From assembly GCF_016595675.1 (NCBI RefSeq), contig NZ_JAENJH010000005.1:248001-312000 (forward strand): a stretch of DNA of 64,000 nt, read 5' to 3'. Below, piece by piece: positions 35,477-44,384 of this stretch. The translations under genes and the position numbers were made by a program. The number at the start of each line of letters is the position of its first letter. Positions within the stretch are counted from its first letter, which is position 1. Below the pieces are notes generated by a model. The model ran no database searches. It worked only from the letters and a program-made list of their open reading frames with translations, and had not been told where the DNA came from. Source of the stretch: Prauserella cavernicola (GTDB lineage: Bacteria > Actinomycetota > Actinomycetes > Mycobacteriales > Pseudonocardiaceae).

Positions 35477-37146
35477 GAGCACACCGCCCCCCGCGCCGCC
35501 GAGCCAACGAGCTTGGAGTACTTCGCCAGCACGCCGGTGCGCCGCGGCGGTGGCGGCTGCCGCCAGCCCTCCCGGCGGCGCTCCAGTTCGGCCTCGTCCA
35601 CCACGACGTCGAGCGTGCGAGCGGCCAGATCGAGCACGATCGGGTCGCCGTCGCGCACGAACGCGATCGGCCCGCCGTGGGCCGCCTCGGGAGCCACGTG
35701 CCCGACGCACAGCCCCGTGGTGCCGCCGGAGAAGCGGCCGTCGGTGAGCAGCAGGACGTCCTTGCCGAGCCCGGCGCCCTTGATCGCACCGGTGACGGCG
35801 AGCATCTCGCGCATCCCCGGCCCGCCGCGCGGACCCTCGTTGCGGATCACCACCACGTCACCGGCCTTGAGCTCGCCCAGCGCGTCCATCGCGGCCTGTT
35901 CGCCGTCGAAGACCCGCGCGGTGCCCTCGAACCGGGTGGAGTCGAAGCCCGCGCTCTTCACCACCGCGCCCTCGGGCGCGAGCGTGCCGTGCAGGATCGT
36001 CAGCCCGCCCGTGGGGTGGATGGGGTCCGAGAGCCTGCGGAGCACCTCGCCGTCCAGCTCTGGCGGGGCCAGCTCGGCGAGGTTCTCGGCGAGCGTCGCC
36101 CCGGTGACGGTGAGGCAGTCGCCGTGCACCAGACCCGCGTCGAGCAGCGCCTTGAGCACCACGGGCACGCCACCGACCCGGTCGACGGCGGTCATGACGT
36201 GCTTGCCGAAGGGCTTGACGTCGGCGAGGTGCGGCACCCGGTCGCCGATGCGGGAGAAGTCGTCGAGGGTGAGCTCCACCTGCGCCTCGTTGGCGATCGC
36301 GAGCAGGTGCAGCACGGCGTTGGTGGAGCCGCCGAGCGCCATCACCACCGCGATCGCGTTCTCGAAGGCCTCGCGGGTGAGGATGTCGCGCGCGGTGATC
36401 CCCTTGCGCAGCAGTTCCACCACCGCCTCGCCGCCCGCTCGCGCGAAGCCGTCGCGGCGGCGGTCGACCGACGGCGGACTGGCCGAGCCGGGCAGCGACA
36501 TGCCCAGCGCCTCGGACACGCACGCCATCGTGTTGGCGGTGTACATGCCGCCGCAGGCGCCCTCGCCGGGGCAGATGGCCCGCTCGATGCGGTCCACCTC
36601 CTCGCGCGTGATGAGGCCCCGCGCGCACGCGCCGACGGCCTCGAAGGCGTCGATGATGGTCACCTCACGGCCGTCGACCGTGCCGGGCAGCGTCGAGCCC
36701 GCGTAGAGGAACACGGCCGCCACGTCGAGCCTGGCCGCGGCCATGAGCATGCCGGGCAGGCTCTTGTCGCAGCCGGCCAGCAGCACGGCGCCGTCGAGCC
36801 GCTCGGCCTCCATGACGGTCTCCACGGAGTCGGCGATGACCTCGCGCGACACGAGCGAGAAGTGCATGCCCTCGTGGCCCATCGAGATGCCGTCGGAGAC
36901 CGAGATCGTGCCGAACTCCATGGCGAACCCGCCGCCGGAGTCGACGCCCTCCTTGCTGGCCTTGGCGAGGCGCTGCAGCGACAGGTTGCAGGGGGTGATC
37001 TCGTTCCACGACGAGGCGATGCCGATCTGGGGCTTGGCGAAGTCGTCGTCGCCCATCCCGACCGCCCGCAGCATGCCGCGAGCGGCGGCGCGCTCGATGC
37101 CATCGGTCACGGCCCTGCTTCGTGGCTTGATGTCGTAGTCGGCCAT
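35473..37146 (-). CDS. ilvD: Dihydroxy-acid dehydratase
   Basis: 557 residues. It dehydrates 2,3-dihydroxy acids in valine and isoleucine synthesis. The iron-sulfur and metal residues are in [19 protein letters not shown] and [49 protein letters not shown]-type and [23 protein letters not shown] are also diagnostic. ATG 37146 begins [16 protein letters not shown]. It is divergent from tex with 33 bp between starts. Confidence 0.96.
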   Translation of the reverse strand: MADYDIKPRSRAVTDGIERAAARGMLRAVGMGDDDFAKPQIGIASSWNEITPCNLSLQRLAKASKEGVDSGGGFAMEFGTISVSDGISMGHEGMHFSLVSREVIADSVETVMEAERLDGAVLLAGCDKSLPGMLMAAARLDVAAVFLYAGSTLPGTVDGREVTIIDAFEAVGACARGLITREEVDRIERAICPGEGACGGMYTANTMACVSEALGMSLPGSASPPSVDRRRDGFARAGGEAVVELLRKGITARDILTREAFENAIAVVMALGGSTNAVLHLLAIANEAQVELTLDDFSRIGDRVPHLADVKPFGKHVMTAVDRVGGVPVVLKALLDAGLVHGDCLTVTGATLAENLAELAPPELDGEVLRRLSDPIHPTGGLTILHGTLAPEGAVVKSAGFDSTRFEGTARVFDGEQAAMDALGELKAGDVVVIRNEGPRGGPGMREMLAVTGAIKGAGLGKDVLLLTDGRFSGGTTGLCVGHVAPEAAHGGPIAFVRDGDPIVLDLAARTLDVVVDEAELERRREGWRQPPPPRRTGVLAKYSKLVGSAARGAVCS

Positions 37147-37179
37147 GGGCCGATGATGCCTCACTCGGCACAGGGCACA

Positions 37180-39594
37180 ATGCCCTTCGTGGCTGAGAAG
37201 GTGTCGATTCATCAGAAGATCGCCGACGAGCTCGGTGTCCGCGAGGGGCAGGTCCGCTCCGCCGTCACCCTGCTCGACGAGGGCTCGACCGTGCCGTTCA
37301 TCGCCAGGTACCGCAAGGAGGTGACCGGGGCGCTCGACGACACGCAGCTGCGCACGTTGGAGGACCGGCTGCGCTACCTGCGCGAGCTGGAGGAGCGCCG
37401 CACCACGATCCTCGAGTCGATCCGTTCGCAGGGCAAGCTCGACGCCGAGCTCGAGGCCCGCATCATGGCCGCCGAGGAGAAGGCCCGCCTCGAGGACATC
37501 TACCTGCCGTACAAGCCGAAGCGGCGCACCAAGGCCCAGATCGCCAAGGAGGCCGGGCTGGAGCCGCTGGCCGACGGCCTGCTCGGCGACCCGACCACGG
37601 AGCCGCAGGCCGCGGCCACGGTGTTCGTCGACCCCGAGAAGGGCGTGGCCGACGCGGCCGCCGCGCTGGACGGCGCCAAGGCCATCCTGGTGGAGCGCTT
37701 CGCCGAGGACGCCGACCTGATCGGCGAGCTGCGTGAACGCATGTGGAACCGCGGCTGGGTGACGTCGAAGGTCCGGCAGGGCAAGGAGACCGACGGCGCG
37801 AAGTTCTCGGACTACTTCGAGTTCGCCGAGCCGTTCACGAAGCTGCCCTCCCACCGCATTCTCGCCCTGTTCCGTGGTGAGAAGGAGGAGATCCTCGACC
37901 TCACGACGGACCCGGAGGAGCCGCCCGCTCCCGAGGCGGAGCCGAAGCGGGGCCCGAGCGACTACGAGATCAGCATCGCGGAGCGCTTCGGCATCGACGA
38001 CCAGGGCAGGCCCGCCGACAAGTGGCTCGGCGACACGGTGCGCTGGGCGTGGCGCACGAAGATCCTGCTGCACCTGGGCATCGACCTGCGGATGCGGCTG
38101 CGCCAGGCCGCCGAGGACGAGGCCGTGCGCGTGTTCGCCGCCAACCTGCGCGACCTGCTGCTGGCCGCGCCCGCGGGCACGCGCTCGACGATGGGTCTCG
38201 ACCCCGGCTACCGCACGGGCGTGAAGGTGGCGATCGTGGACGGCACCGGCAAGGTGGTGGCCACCGACACGATCTTCCCGCACAAGCCGCAGTCGCAGTG
38301 GGACCAGTCGCTGGCCAAGCTGGAGAAGCTGGCTCGCGAGCACAACGTGCAGCTGATCGCCATCGGCAACGGCACGGCCTCGCGCGAGACGGACAAGCTC
38401 GCGGGCGAGCTCGTGAAGCTGCGCCCCGAGCTGAAGCTCACCAAGATCGTGGTCTCCGAGGCGGGTGCCTCGGTGTACTCGGCGTCGGCCTACGCGTCGC
38501 AGGAGCTGCCCAGCCTCGACGTGTCGCTGCGCGGCGCGGTGTCGATCGCGCGCAGGCTGCAGGACCCGCTGGCGGAGTTGGTGAAGATCGACCCGAAGTC
38601 CATCGGTGTGGGCCAGTACCAGCACGATCTGGCGGAGTCGAAGCTCTCGCGCTCGCTCGACGCGGTGGTGGAGGACTGTGTGAACGCCGTCGGTGTCGAC
38701 CTCAACACGGCGTCGGTGCCGCTGCTGAGCCGCGTGTCGGGCATCGGCACCACGCTGGCGGAGAACATCGTGTCGCACCGCGACGGCAATGGTCCGTTCC
38801 GCAGCAGGACCGCGCTCAAGGAGGTGGCGCGGCTCGGGCCGAAGGCGTTCGAGCAGTGCGCGGGCTTCCTGCGGATCCCCGACGGTGACGACCCGCTCGA
38901 CGCCTCGAGCGTGCACCCTGAGGCCTACCCGGTCGTGCGCCGCATCCTGGACGAGACCAACGTGGGCATCCGCGAGCTGATCGGCGACTCGCGCGCCCTG
39001 CGCGGGGTCAAGCCGGAGTCGTTCGTCGACGACACGTTCGGCCTGCCGACGGTCACCGACATCATCGCCGAACTGGAGAAGCCGGGCCGCGACCCCCGGC
39101 CCGAGTTCAAGACCGCGACCTTCGCCGACGGGGTGGAGAAGATCGGCGACCTCGAGCCGGGCATGACGCTGGAGGGCGTGGTCACCAACGTGGCCGCGTT
39201 CGGCGCGTTCGTGGACGTCGGCGTGCACCAGGACGGCCTCGTGCACGTCTCGGCGATGTCGCACAACTTCGTCAAGGACCCGCGTGAGGTGGTCAAGCCG
39301 GGTGACGTCGTGCGCGTGAAGGTGCTCGACGTCGACGTGGCGCGCAAGCGGATCTCGCTGACGCTGCGGCTCGACGACGACGCCAAGCAGGGCGGCGGCG
39401 AGCAGCGCCAGCAGCGCGGCCAGGGCGGTCAAGGTGGTCAAGGCGGCCAGCAAGGTGGCGGCCGCGGCCGTGGCGGCAAGCCGCAGCAGCGCCAGGGCGG
39501 TCAGGGCAAGCAGCGTCAGGGCGGGCAGGGTGGCCAGGGCGGTGCGGGCGGCGCGATGGCCGACGCGCTGCGCAAGGCGGGCTACGGCCGCTGA
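37180..39594 (+). CDS. tex: Tex-family RNA-binding protein
   Basis: 804 residues. In order: N-terminal HTH-like region ([41 protein letters not shown]), RNase H-like YqgF domain ([21 protein letters not shown]), helix-hairpin-helix ([17 protein letters not shown]), and an S1 domain ([31 protein letters not shown]). The last ~75 residues are a Gln/Gly/Arg-rich low-complexity tail. Tex proteins act on transcription complexes and RNA. GTG 37189 is an alternative start. Confidence 0.95.
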   Translation: MPFVAEKVSIHQKIADELGVREGQVRSAVTLLDEGSTVPFIARYRKEVTGALDDTQLRTLEDRLRYLRELEERRTTILESIRSQGKLDAELEARIMAAEEKARLEDIYLPYKPKRRTKAQIAKEAGLEPLADGLLGDPTTEPQAAATVFVDPEKGVADAAAALDGAKAILVERFAEDADLIGELRERMWNRGWVTSKVRQGKETDGAKFSDYFEFAEPFTKLPSHRILALFRGEKEEILDLTTDPEEPPAPEAEPKRGPSDYEISIAERFGIDDQGRPADKWLGDTVRWAWRTKILLHLGIDLRMRLRQAAEDEAVRVFAANLRDLLLAAPAGTRSTMGLDPGYRTGVKVAIVDGTGKVVATDTIFPHKPQSQWDQSLAKLEKLAREHNVQLIAIGNGTASRETDKLAGELVKLRPELKLTKIVVSEAGASVYSASAYASQELPSLDVSLRGAVSIARRLQDPLAELVKIDPKSIGVGQYQHDLAESKLSRSLDAVVEDCVNAVGVDLNTASVPLLSRVSGIGTTLAENIVSHRDGNGPFRSRTALKEVARLGPKAFEQCAGFLRIPDGDDPLDASSVHPEAYPVVRRILDETNVGIRELIGDSRALRGVKPESFVDDTFGLPTVTDIIAELEKPGRDPRPEFKTATFADGVEKIGDLEPGMTLEGVVTNVAAFGAFVDVGVHQDGLVHVSAMSHNFVKDPREVVKPGDVVRVKVLDVDVARKRISLTLRLDDDAKQGGGEQRQQRGQGGQGGQGGQQGGGRGRGGKPQQRQGGQGKQRQGGQGGQGGAGGAMADALRKAGYGR

Positions 39595-39666
39595 TCGAGG
39601 TCGCCGCCACGGGTGACCTCGGCGAACGACGTGGCGAGCCGGGCACTCAAGCCTGACAATGGGCCA

Positions 39667-40128
39667 ATGACGTCCACCGGAGGCTTGAGCCCGGCGACCC
39701 GCGCGCGGCTCGAGAAGGAGCTCGACCAGCTACGCGAGCAACGTGAGTCGCTGGCCCCCCGGCTCGGGGAGGACCCGCTCGGCGACAGCGCGGACCAGGC
39801 CGACCTGCTCGAGCGCGCCGAGGTGGTGTCGCGGCTCGACCGTCGCATGGCGGAGGTCTACGACCTGCTGCACGGCGGCCCGTCCGCAGACCCCGAATCG
39901 GCGCTGCGCTCGGGCACACAGGTGACGTTGAAGTTCGGTGACGGCAGCGTCGAGGACATGGTCGTGGTCGGTTTCGCGGAGGAGGCCGACGAGGACGACG
40001 TGTCGGCTCTGACGGCCGACAGTCCGCTGGGGCGCGCCATCGCGGGTCACCAGAAGGGCGACACGATCACCTACCGCACGCCCGCGGGAGAGTCGACGGC
40101 GGAGATCGTGAAGTTCAAGGCCCCGTAG
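39667..40128 (+). CDS. GreA/GreB-like transcription elongation factor
   Basis: 153 residues. The N-terminal coiled coil ([23 protein letters not shown], then [26 protein letters not shown]) is followed by the FKBP-like C-terminal domain ([28 protein letters not shown]). GreA proteins insert the coiled coil into RNA polymerase to rescue backtracked complexes. ATG 39667 is preferred; the frame opens at 39613. Whether this is the main GreA or a paralogue is not clear. Confidence 0.85.
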   Translation: MTSTGGLSPATRARLEKELDQLREQRESLAPRLGEDPLGDSADQADLLERAEVVSRLDRRMAEVYDLLHGGPSADPESALRSGTQVTLKFGDGSVEDMVVVGFAEEADEDDVSALTADSPLGRAIAGHQKGDTITYRTPAGESTAEIVKFKAP

Positions 40129-40148
40129 CGGTTGCCAGCCGCCGATGC

Positions 40149-40212
40149 CCACTGCGGTGAAGGGCACCTTTACTGCGTTCAACGCAGTAAAGGTGCCCTT
40201 CACCGCGTCTGG
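40149..40212. repeat. 53-bp perfect palindrome, copy A
   Basis: Left arm 40154-40179 (starts GCGGTGAAGGGCACCTTTAC), centre C 40180, right arm 40181-40206: a 26-bp perfect inverted repeat. It sits between the convergent GreA-like gene and mftR, so it can act as a bidirectional terminator. A near-identical copy lies at 48649-48701; similarity continues a few bases outside the arms. Confidence 0.9.
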
Positions 40213-40229
40213 GGTAGGCCCGTGGGCGC

Positions 40230-40823
40230 TCAGTTCAGGGAGAAGCCTCGTGCCAGTTCCGAGAGCGCCTCGTCCAGGACGTCGCACAGTTGCCGTCCTG
40301 GCTCGGCCAGCCAGTGTTCGTACGCCGCGAGCGACACCCCGAGCGCGGCGTAGGCGATGGCCTGCGGGCGCAGCGCCCCGGGATCCTCTCCGAGTCTGCC
40401 CGCCGCGTGCTCGGCGACCACGGCCCGCCAGTCGCCGTAGCGCAGCGTCGAGTGCGCCTGCAGCGCGGGCACGCGCAGGATCAGCTCCATGCGCCTGCGG
40501 TGCCGCGGCACCTCCTCGGGGTCCACGCGGTTGAACTCCACCACCACGGCGCGCACCGATTCCATCAGTGGTTCGTCGGCCGGCCGCCGCGCGAACTGTT
40601 CCCGCATGTGGTCGAGCTGTTCGGTGAAGGCGCCCCACACCACGTCGTTCTTGGAGTCGAAGTAGCGGAAGAAGGTGCGCCTGCCGATGCCTGCGCGCTT
40701 CGCGATCGCGTCCACGGTGGTGGCGTCGAATCCCTCGTGGTCGAACAGTTCGAACGCCACGGCCTCGAGTTCGTGGTGGCTGGTCGCTCGGCGCCGGCCT
40801 GGCCGAACGGGTGGTTCCGACAC
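40230..40823 (-). CDS. mftR: TetR-family mycofactocin regulator
   Basis: 197 residues. The N-terminal HTH reads HHELEAVAFELFDHEGFDATTVDAIAKRAGIGRRTFFRYFDSKNDVVWGAF, which is typical of MftR. The C-terminal part is helical. GTG 40823 follows GGCGGAAAG. It is divergent from mftA with 88 bp between starts, where a symmetric site lies. MftR in mycobacteria represses the mft operon and has been reported to respond to acyl-CoA; that ligand is not proven here. Confidence 0.9.
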   Translation of the reverse strand: MSEPPVRPGRRRATSHHELEAVAFELFDHEGFDATTVDAIAKRAGIGRRTFFRYFDSKNDVVWGAFTEQLDHMREQFARRPADEPLMESVRAVVVEFNRVDPEEVPRHRRRMELILRVPALQAHSTLRYGDWRAVVAEHAAGRLGEDPGALRPQAIAYAALGVSLAAYEHWLAEPGRQLCDVLDEALSELARGFSLN

Positions 40824-40844
40824 CTTTCCGCCCCGATCCCTTCC

Positions 40845-40865
40845 ATTTGGCACTCGGTGCCATAT
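40845..40865. promoter_or_regulatory. Candidate MftR operator
   Basis: ATTTGGCAC-TCG-GTGCCATAT is an inverted repeat with 8 of 9 arm positions matched, centred in the mftR-mftA spacer. Its position 46 bp before mftA and 22 bp before mftR suits autoregulation and operon repression by a TetR-type dimer. Confidence 0.55.
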
Positions 40866-40911
40866 ACCCTCGCGACGACGGTACAACCTGCTCAGTGAGG
40901 AGTAGCTTGCC

Positions 40912-41001
40912 ATGAACGAGTCCGCCACCAATGAGGTCACCGTCGAAGAGGACCTGCTCGTCGAAGAAGTCTCGATCGACGGCATGTGCGGTGTCTACTG
41001 A
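40912..41001 (+). CDS. mftA: Mycofactocin precursor peptide
   Basis: 29 residues ending IDGMCGVY, the invariant C-terminus of MftA; the last Val-Tyr pair becomes the redox core. The leader is acidic (VEEDLLVEEVSIDG), as needed for binding by MftB. GAGGAG lies at 40897-40902. The stop overlaps the mftB start by 11 bp. Confidence 0.97.
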   Translation: MNESATNEVTVEEDLLVEEVSIDGMCGVY

Positions 41002-41275
41002 TCAGTTCGCCCCGGACCGGCCGTACCGGCTGAGCTCGTCGGTCTCGCTACGGCCGGAACCGTTCGGCGCTCTCGTGTACGACTTCACCACTCGCAAACT
41101 GTCGTTTCTGAAGACCCGGCTACTGGTTGACGTCGTCCGCGAACTCGAGCAGCAACCCGATGCGCAGGCCGCGCTGGTCTCGGCCGAGGTTCCCCCGGCC
41201 GAGCACCAGCGCTACCTCGACGCGCTCGCCGGGCTGCTCTCCGCGGGCACGATCGAAGCAAGAGGGACGTCATGA
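40991..41275 (+). CDS. mftB: Mycofactocin peptide chaperone
   Basis: 94 residues, a PqqD-like RiPP recognition element. It binds the MftA leader and presents it to MftC. The core is LSSSVSLRPEPFGALVYDFTTRKLSFLKTRLLVDVVRELE. GTG 40991 lies inside the mftA end, and the stop overlaps mftC (ATGA), so the three genes are translationally coupled. Confidence 0.94.
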   Translation: MSTDQFAPDRPYRLSSSVSLRPEPFGALVYDFTTRKLSFLKTRLLVDVVRELEQQPDAQAALVSAEVPPAEHQRYLDALAGLLSAGTIEARGTS

Positions 41276-42474
41276 AACTCGTCGAGCACTTCCAGACCGG
41301 GCTGGACGCCCCGATCTGTCTCACCTGGGAACTGACCTACGCCTGCAACCTCTCGTGCGTGCACTGCCTGTCGTCGTCCGGCCGCCGCGATCCCCGCGAG
41401 CTGTCCACAGCGGACTGCAAGGCGGTGATCGACGAACTCCAGCGCCTGCAGGTCTTCTACGTCAACATCGGCGGCGGTGAACCCACCATCCGCCCCGACT
41501 TCTGGGAACTGGTGACCTACGCCGTCTCTCACGATGTCGGCGTGAAGTTCTCCACCAACGGCGTGCGCATCACGCCGGAGCGGGCGCGCTGGCTCGCCTC
41601 CACCGACTACGTCGACGTGCAGCTCTCCCTCGACGGCGCCACCGCCGAGGTCAACGACCACGTGCGCGGGCCGGGTTCGTTCGACACCACCGTGCGCGCC
41701 ATGGAGAACCTGCGCGACGCGGGCTTTCGCGACTTCAAGATCAGTGTGGTGCTGACGCGGCACAACGTCGCCCAGCTCGACGAGTTCAAGCGCATCGCCG
41801 ACGCATACGGCGCGCAGCTGCGGATCACGCGCCTACGTCCCTCCGGCCGGGGCGCGGACACGTGGGACGAGCTGCACCCCACGGCCGACCAGCAGCTCCA
41901 GCTCTACGAGTGGCTGGTCGACAACGGCGAGAACGTGCTCACCGGCGACTCGTTCTTCCACCTCAACGCGCTCGGCTCCACTCCGTTGCCGGGACTGAAC
42001 CTCTGCGGCGCGGGCCGCGTGGTGTGCCTGATCGACCCGATCGGCGACGTGTACGCGTGCCCGTTCGCGATCCACGACGAGTTCCTCGCGGGCAACGTGC
42101 GTGACGAGGGCGGCTTCACCTCCGTGTGGCGCACGTCCGACCTGTTCGCGCGGTTGCGCACGCCGCAGACCGGCGGCGCGTGCACGTCGTGCTCGGCCTA
42201 CGACTCATGCCAGGGCGGCTGCATGGCGGCGAAGTTCTTCACCGGCATCCCGCTCGACGGCCCGGATCCCGAATGCGTCAAGGGCAACGGCGAACGCGCG
42301 CTCGCCCTCGTCGGCGCCGACGCGGCCAAGCCGAGGCCGGACAAGGACCATTCCAAACCGAACCGGGCCAAGCGCAGCCGCATCGGTGTCGACATCGGCT
42401 GGGGTCCGCCCGAACCCGAACGCCTGCCGGATCGCGCGTGCGACACGAGTCCGCTGGCCGGTTTCCGGCCGTGA
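41272..42474 (+). CDS. mftC: Mycofactocin radical SAM maturase
   Basis: 400 residues. The radical SAM motif is CNLSCVHC (Cys25, 29, 32) in WELTYACNLSCVHC. The C-terminal SPASM region has CGAGRVVCLIDPIGDVYACPF and CTSCSAYDSCQGGC for auxiliary clusters. MftC decarboxylates the C-terminal Tyr of MftA and crosslinks it to Val. The downstream gene overlaps by 4 bp. In most mft loci mftD follows; here it is replaced by OYE-type genes. Confidence 0.96.
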   Translation: MKLVEHFQTGLDAPICLTWELTYACNLSCVHCLSSSGRRDPRELSTADCKAVIDELQRLQVFYVNIGGGEPTIRPDFWELVTYAVSHDVGVKFSTNGVRITPERARWLASTDYVDVQLSLDGATAEVNDHVRGPGSFDTTVRAMENLRDAGFRDFKISVVLTRHNVAQLDEFKRIADAYGAQLRITRLRPSGRGADTWDELHPTADQQLQLYEWLVDNGENVLTGDSFFHLNALGSTPLPGLNLCGAGRVVCLIDPIGDVYACPFAIHDEFLAGNVRDEGGFTSVWRTSDLFARLRTPQTGGACTSCSAYDSCQGGCMAAKFFTGIPLDGPDPECVKGNGERALALVGADAAKPRPDKDHSKPNRAKRSRIGVDIGWGPPEPERLPDRACDTSPLAGFRP

Positions 42475-44384
42475 GACTCACCGAGCCGGTCATGCTGGCC
42501 GGCCGCCGCGCACCGTCACGCGTCGTCTTCGGGCCGCACGAGACGAACCTCGCGCGCGGCAGGGCGATCTCGCAGGCCCACGTGGCCTACTACGAGCGCC
42601 GCGCCGCGGGAGGTGCGGGGCTGGTCGTCACCGAGACGGCCAGCGTCGACGACTCCGACTGGCCCTACGAACGGGCGCCGCTCGCGGCCGACTGCGGCGA
42701 GGGCTGGGCCTCGGTCGCGCGAGCCTGCCGTCCACACGGGACGCTCGTGCTCGCCGGTCTCGGCCACGCGGGTTCGCAGGGCTCGTCGGCGTACTCGCAG
42801 CGGGCGCTGTGGGCGCCCTCGCGTGTGCCCGACGTCGCGAGCCGCGAGCTGCCGATGGAAATGGAGGCCGCGGAGATCCGCGCGGTCGTGGCCGGGTTCA
42901 CGCGCGCAGCCGAGCTGGCCGTGGAGTCCGAGCTGGACGGCGTCGAGGTGGACGCGGGCCAGCACTCACTGCTGCGGCAGTTCCTCTCCGGGCTCACCAA
43001 CCAGCGCGGAGACGCCTACGGCACCGACAAGGCGCTGCTGCTGCGCGAGGTGCTCGCCGCGGTGCGGGCCCGCCTCGGCGACGAACTGGTGCTGGGGCTG
43101 CGCCTGTCGTGCGACGAGCTGGCGCCGTGGGCGGGCATCACGCCCGAGCACGCGCAGGAACTCGCGACGGACCTCGCCGCCGGGGTCGACTACCTCGTGG
43201 TGGTACGCGGCTCGGCGATGGGCACCTCGGCCACGCGCCCCGACTCGCACACCGAGCCGGGCTTCAACCTCGAGCTGTGCCGCACGATCCGCACGGCCGT
43301 GGCCGGTGCGTCGCCGGTGGTGCTGCAGGGTTCCGTGGTGGATCCCGAGCAGGCCGAGCACGCGCTGGCCGACGGCGCCGCCGACCTGGTGGAGCTGACC
43401 CGAGCGCAGATCGCCGACGCCGAACTGGTGCGCAAGCTCGGCACACCGGAGCGCGTGCGGCCGTGCACGCTCACCAACCAGCGGTGCCGGGTGCGCGACA
43501 ACCGCAACCCCATCGTCAGCTGCATCGGCGACCCGCGCAGTGGGCACGAGCTCACCGACACCCCCGTGGACGGCAGCGATACCCCACGATCCGTGCTGGT
43601 CGTGGGCGGCGGACCGGCGGGCCTGGAGGCCGCGCGCGTGCTCGCGCTGCGCGGGCACCGGGTGCGCCTGGTGGAGCGCGAGGACACCCTCGGCGGCGCG
43701 CTCGCGCTGGCCGCGCGGGTGCCCGGCCGCGATCGGCTGGGCCTGCTCGCCCGCTGGCTGGAGGACGAGGTGCGCGGGCTCGGCGTCGACATCGCCACCG
43801 GCACCGAGGTGGATCTCGCCGGGCTCTCCGGCGATGTCGTGGTGGCGACCGGTTCGGTGCCAGGACCGCGCGGCTACACCGTGTACGACGGCGGGCGCGT
43901 GCTCGACGTCGTGGACCTGCTGCGCGAGCCGTCCCTGCTGCCGGAGGGCCCGGTCGCCGTCCATGACCCGGTCGGTGACGCGGTGGGCGTCGGCATCGCC
44001 GAACTGGCGGCCGCGGCGGGCAGGCCGACCACGATCATCAGCCAGGACCAGGTGATCGGCACCCAGCTCGCCCTCACCGGCGACCTCGCCGACGCCAACG
44101 CCCGCCTGCAGCGGGCCGGAGTGCGCCTGGCCAAGCGCAGCGTGCTGCGCGAGGTGCACGCCGACCACGTGGTGGTCACCGACGCCGTCACCGGCACGCC
44201 CACCCGGCTCGACTGCACCACGTTGATCCACTGTGGACACCGGCTGCCCGATCCCGCCCCCGCGCCCGAGGGCGCGGTCGAGGCTGGCGACCGCGTGGCG
44301 CCCCGGACCGTGCACGAGGCCGTACTCGAAGGCCGCAGGGCGGCGCTGACGTTGGCGACGAGGCCGCTGGCGGTGCGCCCATGA
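42471..44384 (+). CDS. Mycofactocin-associated OYE/FadH-like flavoenzyme 1
   Basis: 637 residues from GTG 42471. An N-terminal old-yellow-enzyme TIM barrel (to about 340) is followed by an FAD/NAD(P) two-domain region (VLVVGGGPAGLEAARVLALRGHRVRL), as in 2,4-dienoyl-CoA reductase. The cluster motif reads CTLTNQRC then VSCIGDP: the second of four expected cysteines is Thr, so a normal [4Fe-4S] cluster is doubtful. Cluster-specific versions of this family are known from mycofactocin loci. Its substrate is unknown. Confidence 0.88.
   Translation: MRLTEPVMLAGRRAPSRVVFGPHETNLARGRAISQAHVAYYERRAAGGAGLVVTETASVDDSDWPYERAPLAADCGEGWASVARACRPHGTLVLAGLGHAGSQGSSAYSQRALWAPSRVPDVASRELPMEMEAAEIRAVVAGFTRAAELAVESELDGVEVDAGQHSLLRQFLSGLTNQRGDAYGTDKALLLREVLAAVRARLGDELVLGLRLSCDELAPWAGITPEHAQELATDLAAGVDYLVVVRGSAMGTSATRPDSHTEPGFNLELCRTIRTAVAGASPVVLQGSVVDPEQAEHALADGAADLVELTRAQIADAELVRKLGTPERVRPCTLTNQRCRVRDNRNPIVSCIGDPRSGHELTDTPVDGSDTPRSVLVVGGGPAGLEAARVLALRGHRVRLVEREDTLGGALALAARVPGRDRLGLLARWLEDEVRGLGVDIATGTEVDLAGLSGDVVVATGSVPGPRGYTVYDGGRVLDVVDLLREPSLLPEGPVAVHDPVGDAVGVGIAELAAAAGRPTTIISQDQVIGTQLALTGDLADANARLQRAGVRLAKRSVLREVHADHVVVTDAVTGTPTRLDCTTLIHCGHRLPDPAPAPEGAVEAGDRVAPRTVHEAVLEGRRAALTLATRPLAVRP

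Noticed and set aside
37147-39453. Reverse-strand open frame continuing upstream of ilvD across tex
   Set aside because: Only the ilvD part (35473-37146) has family motifs; the rest is a shadow of tex.
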